Below the pieces are notes generated by a model that saw nothing but the letters and a program-made list of their open reading frames with translations, searched no databases and was not told where the DNA came from. 8,553 bases of DNA, from positions 1 through 8,553 of the forward strand of contig URRG01000079.1 of the NCBI GenBank assembly GCA_900550095.1, given 5' to 3'. This stretch comes from an uncultured Oscillospiraceae bacterium. Its GTDB lineage: Bacteria > Bacillota > Clostridia > Oscillospirales > Acutalibacteraceae. Shown piece after piece: positions 1-5,689 of the stretch. Made by a program: the position numbers and the translations under genes. Each line of letters starts with the position of its first letter. The stretch's first letter is position 1.

Positions 1-321
1 GCGCAGCTGCAGGTACACCAACACAAAATCCCACAAAAAGCTGTTCAGTGCAAATGAAACCGCTAAAAACGCAAACAGGCCGCAGGGCATATACAGCAAA
101 AACAGCATCGAATTCATACCGCTCTTGGCATCCTTCAGTAGCTTTTCCGGGGAAAGCAGGGCAGGTTCCTTAATATAGGGATCGTAATTCAGCGCCCCGC
201 AATGCGGGCAGGTATACAATGGATTGCCAAAATTGTAGCCTTCCGTTACTCGTTCTGTTTTCGTTTTTTGCGAACAGCGTATGCACGTATACGTCCGGTA
301 TTGTTTCATTACAACAGCCAT
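1..321 (-). CDS. Zinc-ribbon membrane protein, N-terminal part (cut by window edge)
   Basis: The reading frame opens at ATG 321-319 and stays open for 107 codons to the left edge, so the C-terminus is missing. Two CxxC knuckles are visible, C13/C16 (CIRC) and C38/C41 (CPHC), about 22 residues apart, which is the layout of a rubredoxin-like or TFIIB-like zinc ribbon. After a charged linker (about 50-68), a hydrophobic stretch from about 71 to 93 and another beginning near 96 look like membrane segments. A Shine-Dalgarno-like AGGGGGA lies about 10 bases upstream of the start, and a strong promoter precedes it. The next in-frame ATG (codon 5) has worse spacing. The gene is divergent from nrdD. 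Small zinc-ribbon membrane proteins of this type are common and mostly uncharacterised, so no function is assigned. The frame, cysteine spacing and promoter make it convincing as a real gene. Confidence 0.8.
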   Translation of the reverse strand, partial: MAVVMKQYRTYTCIRCSQKTKTERVTEGYNFGNPLYTCPHCGALNYDPYIKEPALLSPEKLLKDAKSGMNSMLFLLYMPCGLFAFLAVSFALNSFLWDFVLVYLQLR

Positions 322-357
322 ATTGCGCTATCCCCCTATTTCTGCTAGAGTATTTTT

Positions 358-386
358 ATAAAAGCACATCTTTCTGGTATTGTCAA
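358..386 (-). promoter_or_regulatory. Sigma-A type promoter of the zinc-ribbon gene
   Basis: Read on the minus strand there is a perfect -35 box TTGACA (386-381), a 17-base spacer, and a -10 box TTTTAT (363-358) directly preceded by TGC, an extended -10 element. Transcription would start near 350, giving a leader of about 30 bases before the ATG at 321. The match and orientation are good, but nothing beyond sequence supports it. Confidence 0.65.
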
Positions 387-740
387 GAAAAAAGGAGACG
401 AAATCCCTACTGGGGACCCTTCCGCCGCATTTTATGCTTTTACGCCTTCCGTCCGGCTTCTGTTTTCCGGCATATCTCCGCGTCTGATGCTTCCTGCCTC
501 ACGCTTTTATACCCCGCACATGCAAACGCTCGGGCTCCCCTATGCGGCAGAAAATCCGTGTGCCGCGGCTCATCGCTTCCATCGCTTTGCTTTGTGCGCC
601 GAACGCTGGATGCGGGATACTGGCCGCCGTATACCGGCAGTGTAAGCCTCATGCCGCGGCCTAAAAAATTTTTATGTGCCGAAACCCCGGCGGCAGGGGA
701 GTTTTCCCTCCTTCCCCGCCTTTACGGCACTTTGCCGTCA
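387..740. other. Gene-free divergent spacer with GC-rich inverted repeats
   Basis: About 350 bases separate the two divergent promoters. Short open frames occur on both strands, but none has a Shine-Dalgarno site or a recognisable product. The 8-base palindrome GCCGCGGC occurs twice (562-569 and 653-660) and could close an 84-base stem-loop. A further hairpin, with arms GGCAGGGGA and TCCCCGCC, lies at about 692-720. ACGGCA-CTT-TGCCGT (724-738) abuts the nrdD -35 box. An A6T5 run follows the second GCCGCGGC. I do not recognise a known RNA family or riboswitch here. Confidence 0.45.
724..738. repeat. Perfect 6-bp inverted repeat next to the nrdD -35 box
   Basis: ACGGCA and TGCCGT are separated by CTT and end two bases before the TTGACA box. 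The position would suit a repressor or activator site. As an RNA hairpin it would lie upstream of the transcript predicted from the neighbouring promoter. There is no direct evidence of function. Confidence 0.35.
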
Positions 741-769
741 TTGACACGACAATCAATATATGCTATTTT
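741..769 (+). promoter_or_regulatory. Sigma-A type promoter of nrdD
   Basis: A perfect -35 box TTGACA (741-746) is followed by a 17-base spacer and the -10 box TATTTT (764-769), preceded by the extended element TGC (761-763). The predicted start near 776 leaves a leader of about 100 bases before the nrdD ATG. The architecture is the same as that of the divergent zinc-ribbon promoter: consensus -35, 17-base spacer and TGC extended -10. Confidence 0.65.
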
Positions 770-810
770 AATCTAGGTCATTTCCTCAACAAATACCATA
801 TATAGATTGA
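753..810. promoter_or_regulatory. Candidate NrdR-box pair over the nrdD promoter
   Basis: NrdR, the ATP/dATP-sensing repressor of ribonucleotide reductase genes, binds paired 16-base boxes close to ACACTATATATAGTGT. Position 795-810 matches about 11 of 16 bases (core ATATATAG). Position 753-768 matches about 9 of 16 (core AATATATG) and overlaps the -10 region. The two are 42 bases apart, about four helical turns, which would put them on the same face of the DNA. The longer inverted repeat AATCAAT (751-757) / ATTGATT (806-812) spans the same interval. The consensus is recalled knowledge, and both matches are imperfect. Confidence 0.4.
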
Positions 811-876
811 TTTCTTCATGTATTGGCTGTATTCGCTGCGGGTATGCTAAGTATATTCTGAAGGGACGGACTTTTT

Positions 877-3036
877 ATGAAAATCATCAAGCGGAACGGA
901 TCGGAAGCCGTATTCGACATCACAAAAATCATACGGGCGGTTACAAAAGCCAACGAAGCTGTAGCGGAAAGCGCCCGTATGACGCCTATGCAGATCCAGA
1001 GAATCGCAGAAAGCGTGGTGCTCTCCTGCGAAAATCTGGGCCGTTCCCCCAGCGTGGAAGAGGTCCAGGATATGGTGGAACACCAGATCATGTCCCACGG
1101 CGCCTTTGAGGTGGCAAAGGCCTATATCACCTACCGCTACACACGCGCTCTGATCCGCCAGTCCAACACCACCGACGACAAAATTTTGAGCCTGATCGAA
1201 TGCAACAACGAAGAAGCCAAACAGGAAAATTCCAATAAAAATCCTGTGGTCAACTCCACCCAGAGAGATTATATGGCAGGGGAGGTATCCCGGGATATCA
1301 CCAACCGCCTTCTTCTCCCCAAAGAGATCGTGGACGCCCACAACGAAGGGATCATCCACTTCCACGATTCCGACTATTTTGCCCAGCATATGCACAACTG
1401 CGACCTGGTCAATCTGGAGGACATGCTGCAGAACGGTACTGTCATCACCGGGACCCTCATCGAGCGGCCCCACAGCTTTTCCACCGCCTGCAACATCGCC
1501 ACCCAGATCATCGCTCAGGTGGCTTCGAACCAGTATGGAGGCCAATCCATTTCATTGGCCCACCTGGCCCCCTTCGTGCAGGTTAGCCGGGAAAAAATCC
1601 AAAGAGACGTCATAGGGGAGATCAACGCCATAGGCGCAGCGCTGTCGGAGGAAACCATCAGCCGGCTGGTTGAAAAAAGACTTCGGGAAGAGGTCCGGCG
1701 GGGCGTACAGACGATCCAGTATCAGGTGGTCACTCTGCTGACCACTAACGGGCAGGCGCCCTTCGTCACCGTGTTCATGTATCTGAACGAGGCGAAGAAC
1801 GAGCGGGAAAAGCAGGATCTGGCCATGATCATCGAAGAAGTGCTGGAGCAACGGCACCAGGGCGTGAAAAATGAAAAGGGCGTATGGGTAACGCCCGCGT
1901 TCCCCAAGCTGATCTATGTGCTGGAGGAAGACAATATCCGGGAGGGCGAACCCTATTACTACCTGACCGAACTGGCCGCCAAATGCACTGCGAAGCGCCT
2001 CGTCCCCGACTATATCTCTGAAAAGAAAATGAAAGAGCTCAAGGAGGGCAACTGCTTCCCTGTCATGGGCTGCCGCAGCGCCCTTTCCCCCTGGAAAGAC
2101 GAAAACGGGAACTACAAATTTTACGGGCGCTTCAACCAGGGGGTCGTGACCCTGAACCTGGTGGATATCGCTCTTTCCTCCGGAGGAAATCTCGAAAAGT
2201 TCTGGAAGCTTTTCGACGAGAGGCTGGAGCTCTGCTACAAAGCGCTCATGTGCCGCCACAACCGCCTAAAGGGGACTCTTTCCGATGCAGCCCCGATTTT
2301 ATGGCAGTATGGGGCCTGCGCCAGGCTGAAAAAGGGAGAGCCCATCGACAAGCTGCTGGTAGGCGGGTATTCCACCATTTCCCTTGGATATGCAGGGCTG
2401 TGCGAATGCGTCCGCTACATGACGGGGAAATCCCACACGGATCCCTCCGCCACCCCCTTTGCGCTGGAAATCATGCGCTATATGAACGACGCCTGCGAGC
2501 GCTGGAAAAAAGAGACCACCATCGGCTTCGGCATTTACGGCACGCCCCTTGAATCCACCACCTACAAATTTGCCAAATGTCTCCAGCGGCGTTTCGGCAT
2601 CATCGAGGGCGTGACCGATAAAGGGTACATCACCAACAGCTACCACGTTCATGTGACGGAGCCCATCAACGCCTTTGAAAAGCTGAAATTCGAAGCCCAG
2701 TTCCAGGCTCTCTCCACCGGCGGGGCCATCAGCTACGTGGAGGTCCCCAACATGCAGAACAATCTGGAGGCGGTCCTTCAGATCATCAAATTTATTTACG
2801 ACAATATCATGTATGCGGAGCTCAACACAAAAAGCGATTACTGCCATGTCTGCGGATGGGACGGCGAGATCGAGATCCGGGAGCAGGACGGCAAGCTCGT
2901 TTGGACCTGCCCCCAGTGCGGCAACCAGGATCAGGATAAAATGAACGTGGCCCGCCGCACCTGCGGCTATATCGGCACCCAGTTCTGGAACCAGGGCCGT
3001 ACGCAGGAAATAAAAGAGCGCGTCATGCATTTATAA
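877..3036 (+). CDS. nrdD: Anaerobic (class III) ribonucleoside-triphosphate reductase
   Basis: This 719-residue enzyme reduces ribonucleoside triphosphates to deoxyribonucleoside triphosphates in the cytoplasm by glycyl-radical chemistry. Residues 1 to about 95 form an ATP-cone allosteric domain beginning MKIIKRNG. The catalytic barrel carries C205 (STACNIAT) and C399 (MGCRSALSPW), the latter being the expected thiyl-radical cysteine, followed by GRFNQGVVTLNL. The C-terminus holds the zinc site C656/C659 and C678/C681, then the glycyl-radical loop RRTCGYIG with the radical glycine at G697, matching E. coli G681 by alignment from memory. The length is typical (E. coli 712). The conserved second cysteine and the GRFNQGVVTLNL segment suggest the formate-dependent branch, which is inference. 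AAGGGA at 861-866 sits 10 bases before the ATG. The activase gene nrdG follows downstream. All key residues appear intact. Confidence 0.97.
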   Translation: MKIIKRNGSEAVFDITKIIRAVTKANEAVAESARMTPMQIQRIAESVVLSCENLGRSPSVEEVQDMVEHQIMSHGAFEVAKAYITYRYTRALIRQSNTTDDKILSLIECNNEEAKQENSNKNPVVNSTQRDYMAGEVSRDITNRLLLPKEIVDAHNEGIIHFHDSDYFAQHMHNCDLVNLEDMLQNGTVITGTLIERPHSFSTACNIATQIIAQVASNQYGGQSISLAHLAPFVQVSREKIQRDVIGEINAIGAALSEETISRLVEKRLREEVRRGVQTIQYQVVTLLTTNGQAPFVTVFMYLNEAKNEREKQDLAMIIEEVLEQRHQGVKNEKGVWVTPAFPKLIYVLEEDNIREGEPYYYLTELAAKCTAKRLVPDYISEKKMKELKEGNCFPVMGCRSALSPWKDENGNYKFYGRFNQGVVTLNLVDIALSSGGNLEKFWKLFDERLELCYKALMCRHNRLKGTLSDAAPILWQYGACARLKKGEPIDKLLVGGYSTISLGYAGLCECVRYMTGKSHTDPSATPFALEIMRYMNDACERWKKETTIGFGIYGTPLESTTYKFAKCLQRRFGIIEGVTDKGYITNSYHVHVTEPINAFEKLKFEAQFQALSTGGAISYVEVPNMQNNLEAVLQIIKFIYDNIMYAELNTKSDYCHVCGWDGEIEIREQDGKLVWTCPQCGNQDQDKMNVARRTCGYIGTQFWNQGRTQEIKERVMHL

Positions 3037-3115
3037 CCGCCGCAGCGCGGCCGCGTTCCCTCATTTTCGTTTTCATACATCCGTGGGCCGCCGCACAAAA
3101 AGGCAGAAGCGATAC

Positions 3116-3155
3116 AAAAGGGCATCCGGGCAAATCCCCGATGCTCTTTTCTTTT
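3116..3155 (+). terminator. Intrinsic terminator-like hairpin between nrdD and nrdG
   Basis: A stem of GGGCATC (3120-3126) with GATGCTC (3140-3146), one G-U pair included, is continued inward by GGG/CCC. It is followed by TTTTCTTTT (3147-3155). Upstream AAAA can extend the stem against the T run, so it could act in both directions. It lies about 80 bases after the nrdD stop codon and only about 30 bases before the probable nrdG start. I see no good promoter between it and nrdG. Confidence 0.7.
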
Positions 3156-3172
3156 AGAAGCTAGAAGCATAT

Positions 3173-3177
3173 GGAGG
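3173..3177 (+). promoter_or_regulatory. Ribosome binding site that decides the nrdG start
   Basis: GGAGG lies 8 bases before the ATG at 3186. It overlaps the alternative upstream ATG at 3171, which itself has no good Shine-Dalgarno sequence. This favours the start at 3186. Confidence 0.75.
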
Positions 3178-3185
3178 CACAGAAA

Positions 3186-3707
3186 ATGTATTATGGAGAA
3201 ATCAAAAAGTGCGATATAGCAAACGGGATAGGCGTTCGTGTAAGCTTATTTGTTTCCGGGTGCACCAACCACTGCGAGCACTGCTTTCAGCCCGAGACCT
3301 GGGATTTCTGTTACGGGCAGCCCTTCACCAGAGATACGGAGGAAGAGCTTCTGCGCCTGTTGGAGCCGGAATATATCGGCGGGCTGACCGTATTGGGGGG
3401 AGAACCCTTCGAGCCGGAAAACCAGCGGGCCCTGCTGCCCTTTCTCAATAGGGTAAAAAAGCGCTTTCCGCAGAAAACCATCTGGATCTATTCCGGTTTT
3501 ACTCTGGAAGAGCTGGAGAAAAAAGGCTCCTACGCCAACTGCGAGGCCACCGGCCCCATGCTGGAGCTGGCCGATGTGCTGGTGGACGGACGGTTTATAG
3601 AGGCGCTGAAGGATATTTCCCTGCGGTTCCGCGGCTCCTCCAACCAGCGCCTGATCGATCTGAACCGCACCAGGCTTTGCGGCCGCATCGTCCTATGGGA
3701 TGCATGA
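3186..3707 (+). CDS. nrdG: Anaerobic ribonucleotide reductase activating protein (radical SAM)
   Basis: This 173-residue iron-sulfur protein cleaves S-adenosylmethionine to generate the glycyl radical on NrdD. The radical-SAM cluster motif is C26-x3-C30-x2-C33 (SGCTNHCEHC). It is preceded by the family N-terminus (YYGEIKKCDIANGIGVR) and followed by the SAM-contacting LGGEP segment at about 70-74. IWIYSGFTLEEL (about 99-110), DVLVDGRF (about 130-137) and RFRGSSNQRLID (about 147-158) match NrdG closely. The length is slightly above E. coli NrdG (154). The upstream ATG at 3171 would add five residues, but homology and the GGAGG site favour 3186. Pairing with nrdD is the classic arrangement. Expression may depend on read-through of the hairpin just upstream. 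All three cluster cysteines are present. Confidence 0.96.
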   Translation: MYYGEIKKCDIANGIGVRVSLFVSGCTNHCEHCFQPETWDFCYGQPFTRDTEEELLRLLEPEYIGGLTVLGGEPFEPENQRALLPFLNRVKKRFPQKTIWIYSGFTLEELEKKGSYANCEATGPMLELADVLVDGRFIEALKDISLRFRGSSNQRLIDLNRTRLCGRIVLWDA

Positions 3708-3708
3708 C

Positions 3709-3746
3709 GGCGCTGTTTTTCTGAGACGTTTCAGCCTGAAAGCGCC
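3709..3746 (+). repeat. Inverted repeat just after nrdG
   Basis: GGCGCT (3709-3714) pairs perfectly with AGCGCC (3741-3746). Inside it, CTGA (3721-3724) and TCAG (3731-3734) can form a smaller stem. The T-run lies within the loop side rather than after the stem, so it is not a standard intrinsic terminator. It may protect the nrdG mRNA end or act as a weak terminator. Confidence 0.35.
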
Positions 3747-3780
3747 TTACAGCCCCTATTTCTCCCAGAACTGCCCGAAG

Positions 3781-3807
3781 CTGACCAAATCTTTACAAAA
3801 TTATAAA
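3781..3807 (+). promoter_or_regulatory. Weak candidate promoter for the sigma-factor operon
   Basis: TATAAA (3802-3807) is a fair -10 box. The only -35-like hexamer is CTGACC (3781-3786), with a 15-base spacer, so the match is poor. The AT-rich stretch 3787-3815 is the most promoter-like part of the 157-base gap. I saw no convincing ECF-type pair (AAC at -35 with CGTC at -10 at normal spacing). Confidence 0.25.
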
Positions 3808-3864
3808 AACTTCAATCACTTCGGCCCTTTCACACGTCTTTATGAATGAAGGGGGAGATACCGC

Positions 3865-4341
3865 ATGCGTATCGAAACGGCATACCAGAGCTACAGTGAA
3901 CAGATACTGAAGGCCATGATCCGCTTTTCCCGGGACGAGGCGGCGGCAAACGACGCCGTGTCGCAGGCTTTTACCCAGGCCCTTATCAATCGTCCTCTGC
4001 TGGAATCCATGCCTGAACCGGCCGTAAAGGCGTGGCTGTATGCCGCAGCGAAAAACGCTGTGACCGATATAAAAAGGAAGGAGGCACGCTTTGTCCCTAT
4101 GGACGAGATCTCTCCCGCAGAAGAAGTGGAACCGGCTCCGGATCCCAATGACCGCATCCTGGCGGAAAGCATGCTCAACGGTCTCCCCGCCGAACTGCGG
4201 ATACCTGTTTATCTAAAATATTACAGAGGCTGCAATTCCACAGAGATCGGCCGAGTTTTGGGAATCCCGGCTTCCACTGTCCGAACACGGATCCGCGCCG
4301 CGCTGAACCAAATGCGCAGCAATATGAAAGGGGACATCTGA
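3865..4341 (+). CDS. Small ECF-like sigma-70 family RNA polymerase sigma factor
   Basis: This 158-residue protein has the two-domain layout of extracytoplasmic-function sigma factors, which direct RNA polymerase to a restricted set of promoters. Region 2 covers about residues 1-75, including FSRDEAAANDAVSQAFTQAL (regions 2.1-2.2) and VKAWLYAAAKNAVTDIKRKE (2.3-2.4, promoter melting and -10 recognition). An acidic linker (about 80-95) follows. Region 4 (about 105-153) contains the helix-turn-helix STEIGRVLGIPASTVRTRIR, which would contact the -35 element. A strong Shine-Dalgarno AAGGGGGAG lies upstream of ATG 3865. The stop codon is one base from the start of the next gene, so the two are almost certainly co-transcribed and translationally coupled. 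No transmembrane anti-sigma gene is next to it. Its target promoters cannot be told from this window. Confidence 0.88.
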   Translation: MRIETAYQSYSEQILKAMIRFSRDEAAANDAVSQAFTQALINRPLLESMPEPAVKAWLYAAAKNAVTDIKRKEARFVPMDEISPAEEVEPAPDPNDRILAESMLNGLPAELRIPVYLKYYRGCNSTEIGRVLGIPASTVRTRIRAALNQMRSNMKGDI

Positions 4342-4342
4342 A

Positions 4343-5578
4343 ATGTTGGACTTCCTGAATAAAAACAGCCTGAATATAAACTGCGATATCGCATGCATGA
4401 CCAGAGATACGGAAAACACTCTGGAGCGGTACGATGCCGTCAATATCAACTGCGGCGTCTGCATCGTCTCCAGCGAGGTTTATTCCAAGCTGCTGGGCAA
4501 AGGCGCAAATATCAACTCTGATCAGACTATCGTCACTGATTATCAGGGTGAATTTCTGCAGATTTCAGGGGGCGTACTGGGGGACGGCACAGACTACGCC
4601 GGCCTCTATGCCGTCATAGCGGGGGACGCCGTCCTGCAGGGGAACGCCGTCCATGCCTTTGAAAAAGCGGAGGGTGCTGTGATTTCCGGCGTCCTGTATT
4701 ACCCAGATTCCTGCAGCCCCGGCCTTTTCAACCGTGTGCAGGGAAACAAGCGCTCTTATCCGGAGGGGGAATTTGTAGTCACAAAGAACCGGGAATTGGA
4801 AGAGCTTCTTGCCGATCTGCCCGAGGGTGCAAAGAGAGTCTGGGCGGCGGGGGAAATCTCCGCCTTCCGGGAAACCGCCCTGAAGCAAGCCGCGGAAAAG
4901 GACCTGCATATCACCTGCCGCCGCCTGATCATACCCGAAAACCTGTATGCAAAATACGAAAATCTCTTTGACGCCTCCTCCAAGGAGCTCACGCCGGCCG
5001 GCTACGCCGTAACCGGCCCTCTCACCCTGGACGCAGCTTCTTCCATCCTTTACGGCACAAAGCTCTATGTCCGCGGCGCTCTTCTGATCGATGAAAAAGA
5101 GGCTTCCTGCCTTAAGGACTTCGAAGCCATTCTGGTCAAAGGGTGCGCCACGCTGCCCGTTTCCTGCGCAAAGGCCTTTCGCGCCGTTGGGCAGGCAGAA
5201 TCGTACAGGCTATATGAAGGGCGCCTATACACTATAAACGGGTGGGAAACCTTCACCCATGAACGGCTGAACGCTATGGTGGAAAAGGGCGAAAAAATAA
5301 CCCTTACCATCAACGGATTCGCCGTCTTCTCCGAGGATGTAACCGCCCGTGACATGGACGCTATCGCCTCTGTAAGCTGCAACGGCTTCATTATTCTTCC
5401 CGGGGCCGCCCAGGGCGCGCTTTCCCAGCGGACAGAAGCCATCAACGGCTTTACCATGGATATGGAAAGCATCCGGCAGATGACCGGCATGACCATTCAG
5501 GAGCTGAGCCGGAACATTCTGGGGGGGGCCGCAGCTGGGGGCAGCAATGTAAATACAGATATATATATGCTCTCCTGA
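4343..5578 (+). CDS. Unrecognised soluble repeat protein paired with the sigma factor
   Basis: The product has 411 residues. I see no signal peptide or membrane segment, so it is probably cytoplasmic. I do not recognise a named family. The chain is built of degenerate repeats of about 21-25 residues, each with a hydrophobic strand centred on N-[CGST] or [RK]-G followed by a variable amphipathic part. Clear copies begin near NINCDIACM (11), NINCGVCIV (34), NINSDQTIV (56), YVRGALLI (242), LVKGCATL (264), TINGFAVF (322), SCNGFIIL (345) and AINGFTM (366), and NVNTDIYML (402) ends the protein. This periodicity suggests a solenoid or beta-rich fold, loosely like bactofilin-type polymer-forming proteins, but that is only an analogy. 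AAGGGGA lies about 8 bases before the ATG, inside the sigma gene. A role as sigma-factor regulator or as scaffold is possible. A run of eight G at 5521-5528 lies near the 3' end. Confidence 0.82.
   Translation: MLDFLNKNSLNINCDIACMTRDTENTLERYDAVNINCGVCIVSSEVYSKLLGKGANINSDQTIVTDYQGEFLQISGGVLGDGTDYAGLYAVIAGDAVLQGNAVHAFEKAEGAVISGVLYYPDSCSPGLFNRVQGNKRSYPEGEFVVTKNRELEELLADLPEGAKRVWAAGEISAFRETALKQAAEKDLHITCRRLIIPENLYAKYENLFDASSKELTPAGYAVTGPLTLDAASSILYGTKLYVRGALLIDEKEASCLKDFEAILVKGCATLPVSCAKAFRAVGQAESYRLYEGRLYTINGWETFTHERLNAMVEKGEKITLTINGFAVFSEDVTARDMDAIASVSCNGFIILPGAAQGALSQRTEAINGFTMDMESIRQMTGMTIQELSRNILGGAAAGGSNVNTDIYMLS
5521..5528 (+). repeat. Eight-G homopolymer near the 3' end of the repeat-protein gene
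   Basis: The run encodes part of LGGAAAGG at about residues 393-400. Loss of one G would truncate the protein after about ten altered residues. Gain of one G would open a frame running through the terminator to about 5805. The intact frame ends in NVNTDIYML, which matches the repeat unit, so the given length is probably correct. Confidence 0.6.
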
Positions 5579-5610
5579 GCTCCCCCTCCCCATTCTCCAT
5601 ATTGTTCCGC

Positions 5611-5628
5611 AGAACCGGGTCCGGTTCT
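5611..5628. repeat. Perfect 8-bp inverted repeat before the operon terminator
   Basis: AGAACCGG and CCGGTTCT flank GT. With a realistic four-base loop this gives a 7-bp GC-rich hairpin just upstream of the main terminator. No T-run follows. It may add to termination or mRNA stability. Confidence 0.4.
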
Positions 5629-5631
5629 GTA

Positions 5632-5675
5632 AAATGTCCTGAAGGCGCAGCAGCGCCTTCAGGACATTTGTTTTA
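5632..5675. terminator. Strong bidirectional intrinsic terminator between convergent genes
   Basis: A perfect 17-bp stem (5632-5648 with 5653-5669) encloses an AGCA loop. On the plus strand it runs into TTTGTTTTATT. On the minus strand the upstream AAAA gives a T-run. It sits between the sigma-factor/repeat-protein operon (+) and the AraC gene (-), so it should end transcripts from both sides. Confidence 0.9.
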
Positions 5676-5689
5676 TTCCGGGTACCTTT

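Noticed and set aside
440..652. 70-codon minus-strand open frame in the spacer
   Set aside because: No ribosome site, no hydrophobic core, and its composition looks like chance in GC-rich DNA.
219..776. 185-codon plus-strand open frame over the divergent spacer
   Set aside because: It overlaps the antisense strand of the zinc-ribbon gene and runs through both promoters, and it has no Shine-Dalgarno site or recognisable domain.
387..876. Cobalamin or other riboswitch upstream of nrdD
   Set aside because: I looked for the B12-box and other familiar conserved cores on both strands and did not find them in order. The predicted leader from about 776 is only 100 bases.
1552..3030. Two long minus-strand open frames under nrdD
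   Set aside because: They are shadows of the clearly conserved nrdD coding sequence, and their products have low complexity and no family resemblance.
3709..3746. Intrinsic terminator after nrdG
   Set aside because: The inverted repeat is real, but its T-run is inside the stem-loop and none follows, so I list it only as a repeat.
3804..3840. ECF-type autoregulated promoter before the sigma gene
   Set aside because: A CGTC (3835-3838) exists, but the nearest AAC element is about 24 bases upstream instead of 16-17.
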